A DNA stretch of 64,000 nucleotides, taken from positions 114,501-178,500 of the forward strand of contig WPIO01000035.1 in NCBI GenBank assembly GCA_009760855.2. The letters run 5' to 3'. The notes beneath the pieces are model-generated. The model searched no databases. It was not told the DNA's origin and saw only the letters and a list, made by a program, of their open reading frames with translations. Numbering within the stretch: position 1 is the stretch's first letter; each line of letters opens with the position of its first letter. Origin of the DNA: Cristatella mucedo. Its lineage: Eukaryota > Bryozoa > Phylactolaemata > Cristatellidae. This document shows, one piece after another, positions 61,872 through 64,000 of the stretch. Position numbers and translations under genes: made by a program.

Positions 61872-63940
61872 GATTTCATTATCCCCATTACAGCACAACA
61901 GTGCTTGTACGCGAGGACTGCGAGTGATCTGCAAAGAATTTAAGGGTGTAGACTTTTCAGTTGGATCAGATCGGCTGGTGGCACGGAGGAGGATCCGGCT
62001 GGAGGGATGCCAGAGAGAACGCTTTTTATAAGCGCACTGCCAAGACACAGATTTAATTTTATGGAGCCCCCAGGTGCGCATGACTTCGTCAACACAAATT
62101 CTCACTCTCTTGGAAGATGCGATTGGTTAGTGCTTATCTTTTTGTGACACTACACGTCGTTCCCAGCAGTTGAGCCTTTTGGGCCTTAATGTTTCAAAGC
62201 ACTTTGCATCGTATACACTGGGCAGCCCTGTCAGTTCCTGCCAATCTCGTTGAAGGTTAAATACTAACTGATATTACAGTCTCGTTTATGTAGGCAGAAG
62301 AACCTCAACGGCTATCACCACCCCTTGCAGTGGGCAATATAGCATTGCCTACTGCAGGACTCGAACCCATGATCCAGGTCGTGAAGTGCAAGCGGCTTAC
62401 CCATGCGCTAAGACCCAGGGCTCTCGTGACTCTGAAATTAAACCGCGTATCTAAGGACAGGAATGGTCTTCATGAAGTCCTTATGGTTTATTGAGGATTT
62501 TAATAGGATTGTTCCCATGTGCAATACACTGCCTCATCGTTGGACTTGCTACCAGTGCAGATACATGCGAGTCCTAGTTGTTATGCGCTTTTCGGATGTC
62601 AAGGCCAATGTCAAGCAGTGTATTCTTTTCGCAACGCTCTGCCTCTGCCATTCACTTGGGTTAGTATACAAAGGTTCTTACCCTCCGGTGCTGCTTAGGT
62701 CGACTTCAGCCATCATTTTTCTAACCTCTCCTTTGGTGACTTTGAAGCCCAGCGCAATCAAAGCTCTGTGCACTTCAGTTGTGTTCATCAAACTGAAATG
62801 GCGAGAAACTTGAATCGTGAGCATATTTGCGCAGCAGACTTTAGATTTACGGCTACTTTCTCTCTAGAGCCCATCTCTGACGAGGTGTAGAAGAAAATTA
62901 TTCTGGAAATTAAATTATCACATCCACCAGTACCTGGACTGTCGGCAAAGGAAATATTACTACTCTGTGAGTTTCTCAGTAAAATGGCAGGTTTATATAT
63001 TCCTCAGTGGCTCTTTAACAAATGATTTGAATCTGCTTATGCCAATAGATGTCAAAATTACGGAAAGTTCGCTACATGTCACGATTTTTGCCAGTGTCTC
63101 CCACTGTATCAAATGCCACAAAAGGTCACTAGAAAGATTTCGCGACGTGTCATATGATGCATCGCAAATGTTGCAGCAAAGGTAGCCAACAGTCGACTAT
63201 GCGGGACGCGACAGCACGGCAGCTCTATGCCTCGCCTCCTCGCCTCCAGGTCCCGAGAGCTGCCGAGGGCTTATAGCACATGCGAGTAAGGTACCTCCGC
63301 AGCATACTTCCATATATCGAACGCTTACCCATCTTTGTTACTGTCCAGAGCGTCAAATACGAAATGCAGATCTTTGATCTCGTGAGGCGCGAGATCCTCT
63401 AGAACTCTCGTGGACACCTTGATATTGTAGACCTCTTTTTCATTTACGACATATTCAGTGAGAATGTCCACAAGCTGGAAAAAAGTTGGCAATTATTGGT
63501 CGTGATTCTAAAATGGCCTGTGAGCCACAGATTCTAATCACTATACACAAGGAAATACCGTGCGTCACATGCCGCAGTGAGCTAATGTCCCAAGACAGCA
63601 CAAAAGCAGGGACTTAGTCTAAGCGAACAAGGTGCCCCATTTGAGATTAAAGAAAGTTGTAGGAGAAATTTCGGAGATACTTCACACTAGGCAAATAATA
63701 GTTTCTTCACAGTTTCTCCGAAGCTAGCTAGCACTGGCCTATCGTGATGCTCGCGGTTTTTAATCAGATAATCGCATGAACTTTCGTTCAAAGTCATTTC
63801 ACGACAGAATATTACGTACGTCGCTGAGGCGGGGCACAATTTTATCGAAGGTTTTTAATCTCTCGATTAGGCGTGGTACCAAACAGTCGCCAGCGAAATG
63901 AGATGTGACCACCGGGCGATAAGGGAAGATACTTGAACCA
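57653..63940 (-). CDS. Four-EF-hand, centrin/calmodulin-superfamily protein, 5' partial
   Basis: Exons on the minus strand: about 63940-63820 (5' edge uncertain), 63474-63329, 62792-62682, 60709-60606, 57828-57653 (stop TAA). Phases match at each of the four junctions. The joined product has four EF-hand units in order: FDALDSNKDGLMNTTE (canonical loop, D-N-D-G...E), EVDLSSTGGECN (loop degenerate), FDLERNGRITVET (loop end altered), and ADAKGDNYIDREEF (D-K-D...E). LIALGFKVTKGEVRKMMAEV between hands 1 and 2 and the ending FVEMMLKTNLF resemble centrin. Centrins are Ca2+-binding proteins of centrioles and basal bodies. An N-terminal segment of more than 75 residues before the first EF-hand (LVDILTEYVVNEKEVYN, LEDLAPHEIKDL) is not typical of centrin, so it may be another EF-hand family. 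Confidence 0.82.
57829..60605 (-). other. EF-hand gene intron (2.8 kb)
   Basis: Contains a possible DNA-transposon-like element at about 58470-59415 (see findings). The remainder has no recognised feature. Confidence 0.6.
58470..59415. repeat. Possible non-autonomous DNA element with degenerate inverted ends
   Basis: The left part has CAGTCGGGTCCCGCGCTACG AACC...GGGTTTGCAGCCCGGG. The right part, read in reverse complement, has CGGACCCGAGCGGCGAAC and CGGGTTGCGAAC blocks. Similar words recur in inverted orientation but without a clean alignment. The interior is AT-rich in its first half. Confidence 0.35.
60606..60709 (-). CDS. EF-hand gene, exon (EF2 end and EF3 start)
   Basis: Acceptor TCTCACGCAG|G and donor CTCG|GTGAGT. 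It reads ECNLNTFLEFVIERQGDDRD then DVEELHKSFKLFDL. The spacer with charged residues between hands 2 and 3 is what calmodulin and centrin have. Confidence 0.88.
61058..61210 (+). mobile_element. tRNA-derived SINE, family A
   Basis: CTGGGTCTTAGCCCAGGAGT AAGGCAC, GTCGTGGGTTCGAGCCCTGC AGTGGGCGATCC, CAAGCGGCGGTGATAGCCGT, and GAAGGAGGCTGTTAAGTCAG. The whole layout matches 11358-11525. Confidence 0.85.
61424..61462. repeat. (TA)n microsatellite
   Basis: About 19 TA units. Confidence 0.96.
61773..61870. repeat. (CA)n-(TA)n compound microsatellite
   Basis: (CA)n with one TA interruption, running into (TA)n. Confidence 0.96.
62288..62425 (-). mobile_element. tRNA-derived SINE, family A, minus orientation
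   Basis: Plus strand: GAACCTCAACGGCTATCACC ACCCCTTGCAGTGGGC, TACTGCAGGACTCGAACCCA TGATCCAGGTCGTGAAG, and GCGCTAAGACCCAGGG. It is the reverse complement of the family A layout. Confidence 0.85.
62682..62792 (-). CDS. EF-hand gene, exon (EF1 end and EF2 start)
   Basis: Acceptor CCATTTCAG|T and donor GGAGG|GTAAGA. It reads LMNTTEVHRALIALGFKVTK then GEVRKMMAEVDLSSTG. With the neighbouring exons it completes loop 1 with Glu in position 12. 111 bp. Confidence 0.9.
62793..63328 (-). other. EF-hand gene intron
   Basis: 536 bases between two well-supported exons; nothing else recognised. Confidence 0.7.
63329..63474 (-). CDS. EF-hand gene, exon (N-terminal segment and EF1 start)
   Basis: Acceptor TTTTCCAG|CTT and donor GATGG|GTAAGC. 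It reads LVDILTEYVVNEKEVYNIKV then STRVLEDLAPHEIKDLHFVF and DALDSNKD. Phase 0 entry fits the donor at 63820. Confidence 0.88.
63475..63819 (-). other. EF-hand gene intron
   Basis: 345 bases; no recognised repeat or signal other than splice sites. Confidence 0.65.
63820..63940 (-). CDS. EF-hand gene, probable exon, 5' boundary uncertain
   Basis: Ends LVPRLIERLKTFDKIVPRLS D with donor GAC|GTACGT in phase 0. The frame stays open to the window edge. A TGGTTCAAG acceptor near 63940 is possible, but the exon could be longer. No known domain recognised. Confidence 0.5.
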
Positions 63941-64000
63941 CGTGAGAGCAGCACTCGTCCGATCCGATTATGGTGCCACTGCCTCTTCAAAGATTCTAGC

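Larger units (their letters stand above)
60710..62681 (-). other. EF-hand gene intron (2.0 kb)
   Basis: Contains two oppositely oriented family A SINEs (61058-61210 and 62288-62425), (TA)n at 61424-61462 and (CA)n-(TA)n at 61773-61870. The SINE pair could fold back in the transcript. Confidence 0.8.

Overview
The window is nuclear DNA from an animal. It has spliced genes with GT-AG introns, metazoan-specific gene families (DENND5, achaete-scute), CR1/Jockey-like non-LTR retrotransposon remnants, tRNA-derived SINEs, cut-and-paste DNA transposon remains and very long microsatellites. The ordered DENND5 domains, the proneural bHLH gene and a centrin-like gene suggest a bilaterian invertebrate. 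I cannot name the lineage.

Three genes can be supported. (1) Positions 223-37936, + strand: the 3' part of a DENND5 (Rab6-interacting, RUN/PLAT/RUN) gene. Twelve exons were read by hand. Every splice phase agrees with the next exon, and one intron has a GC donor. The 5' DENN part lies left of the window. (2) Positions 48898-47799, - strand: a complete two-exon achaete-scute-like bHLH gene with a TATA-like box upstream, a poly(A) signal downstream and an unusual intron inside the bHLH. (3) From about 63940 to 57653, - strand: the C-terminal exons of a four-EF-hand, centrin/calmodulin-superfamily protein whose N-terminus is off the right edge. DENND5 therefore converges on two minus-strand genes. 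DENND5A and ASCL3 are close neighbours on human 11p15.4, so the pairing here may be old microsynteny.

Layout: 0-38 kb is DENND5 with large, repeat-filled introns. The 9.4-kb intron at 13799-23207 holds a dead LINE, two minisatellites, a ~0.9-kb foldback and a dead Tc1-like transposon. The next intron is almost entirely one Mutator-like (MULE) transposon with recognisable terminal inverted repeats and a LINE tail nested in it. 38-46 kb is intergenic, turning sharply GC- and CpG-rich from about 41 kb, with SINEs and a perfect 57-bp palindrome. 46.7-57 kb is the GC-rich block around the ASCL gene, with several tandem arrays, two more palindromic structures and long (GA)n tracts. 57.6-64 kb is the EF-hand gene with SINE-bearing introns.

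A recurring ~60-bp sequence (GTAAAGYGCCT ... GGGCGCTAT ... ATTATT) ends many LINE fragments and also ends a tRNA-headed SINE, which is evidence of a SINE/LINE partnership. Most long open frames in the window are microsatellite or GC-rich artefacts and were not annotated.
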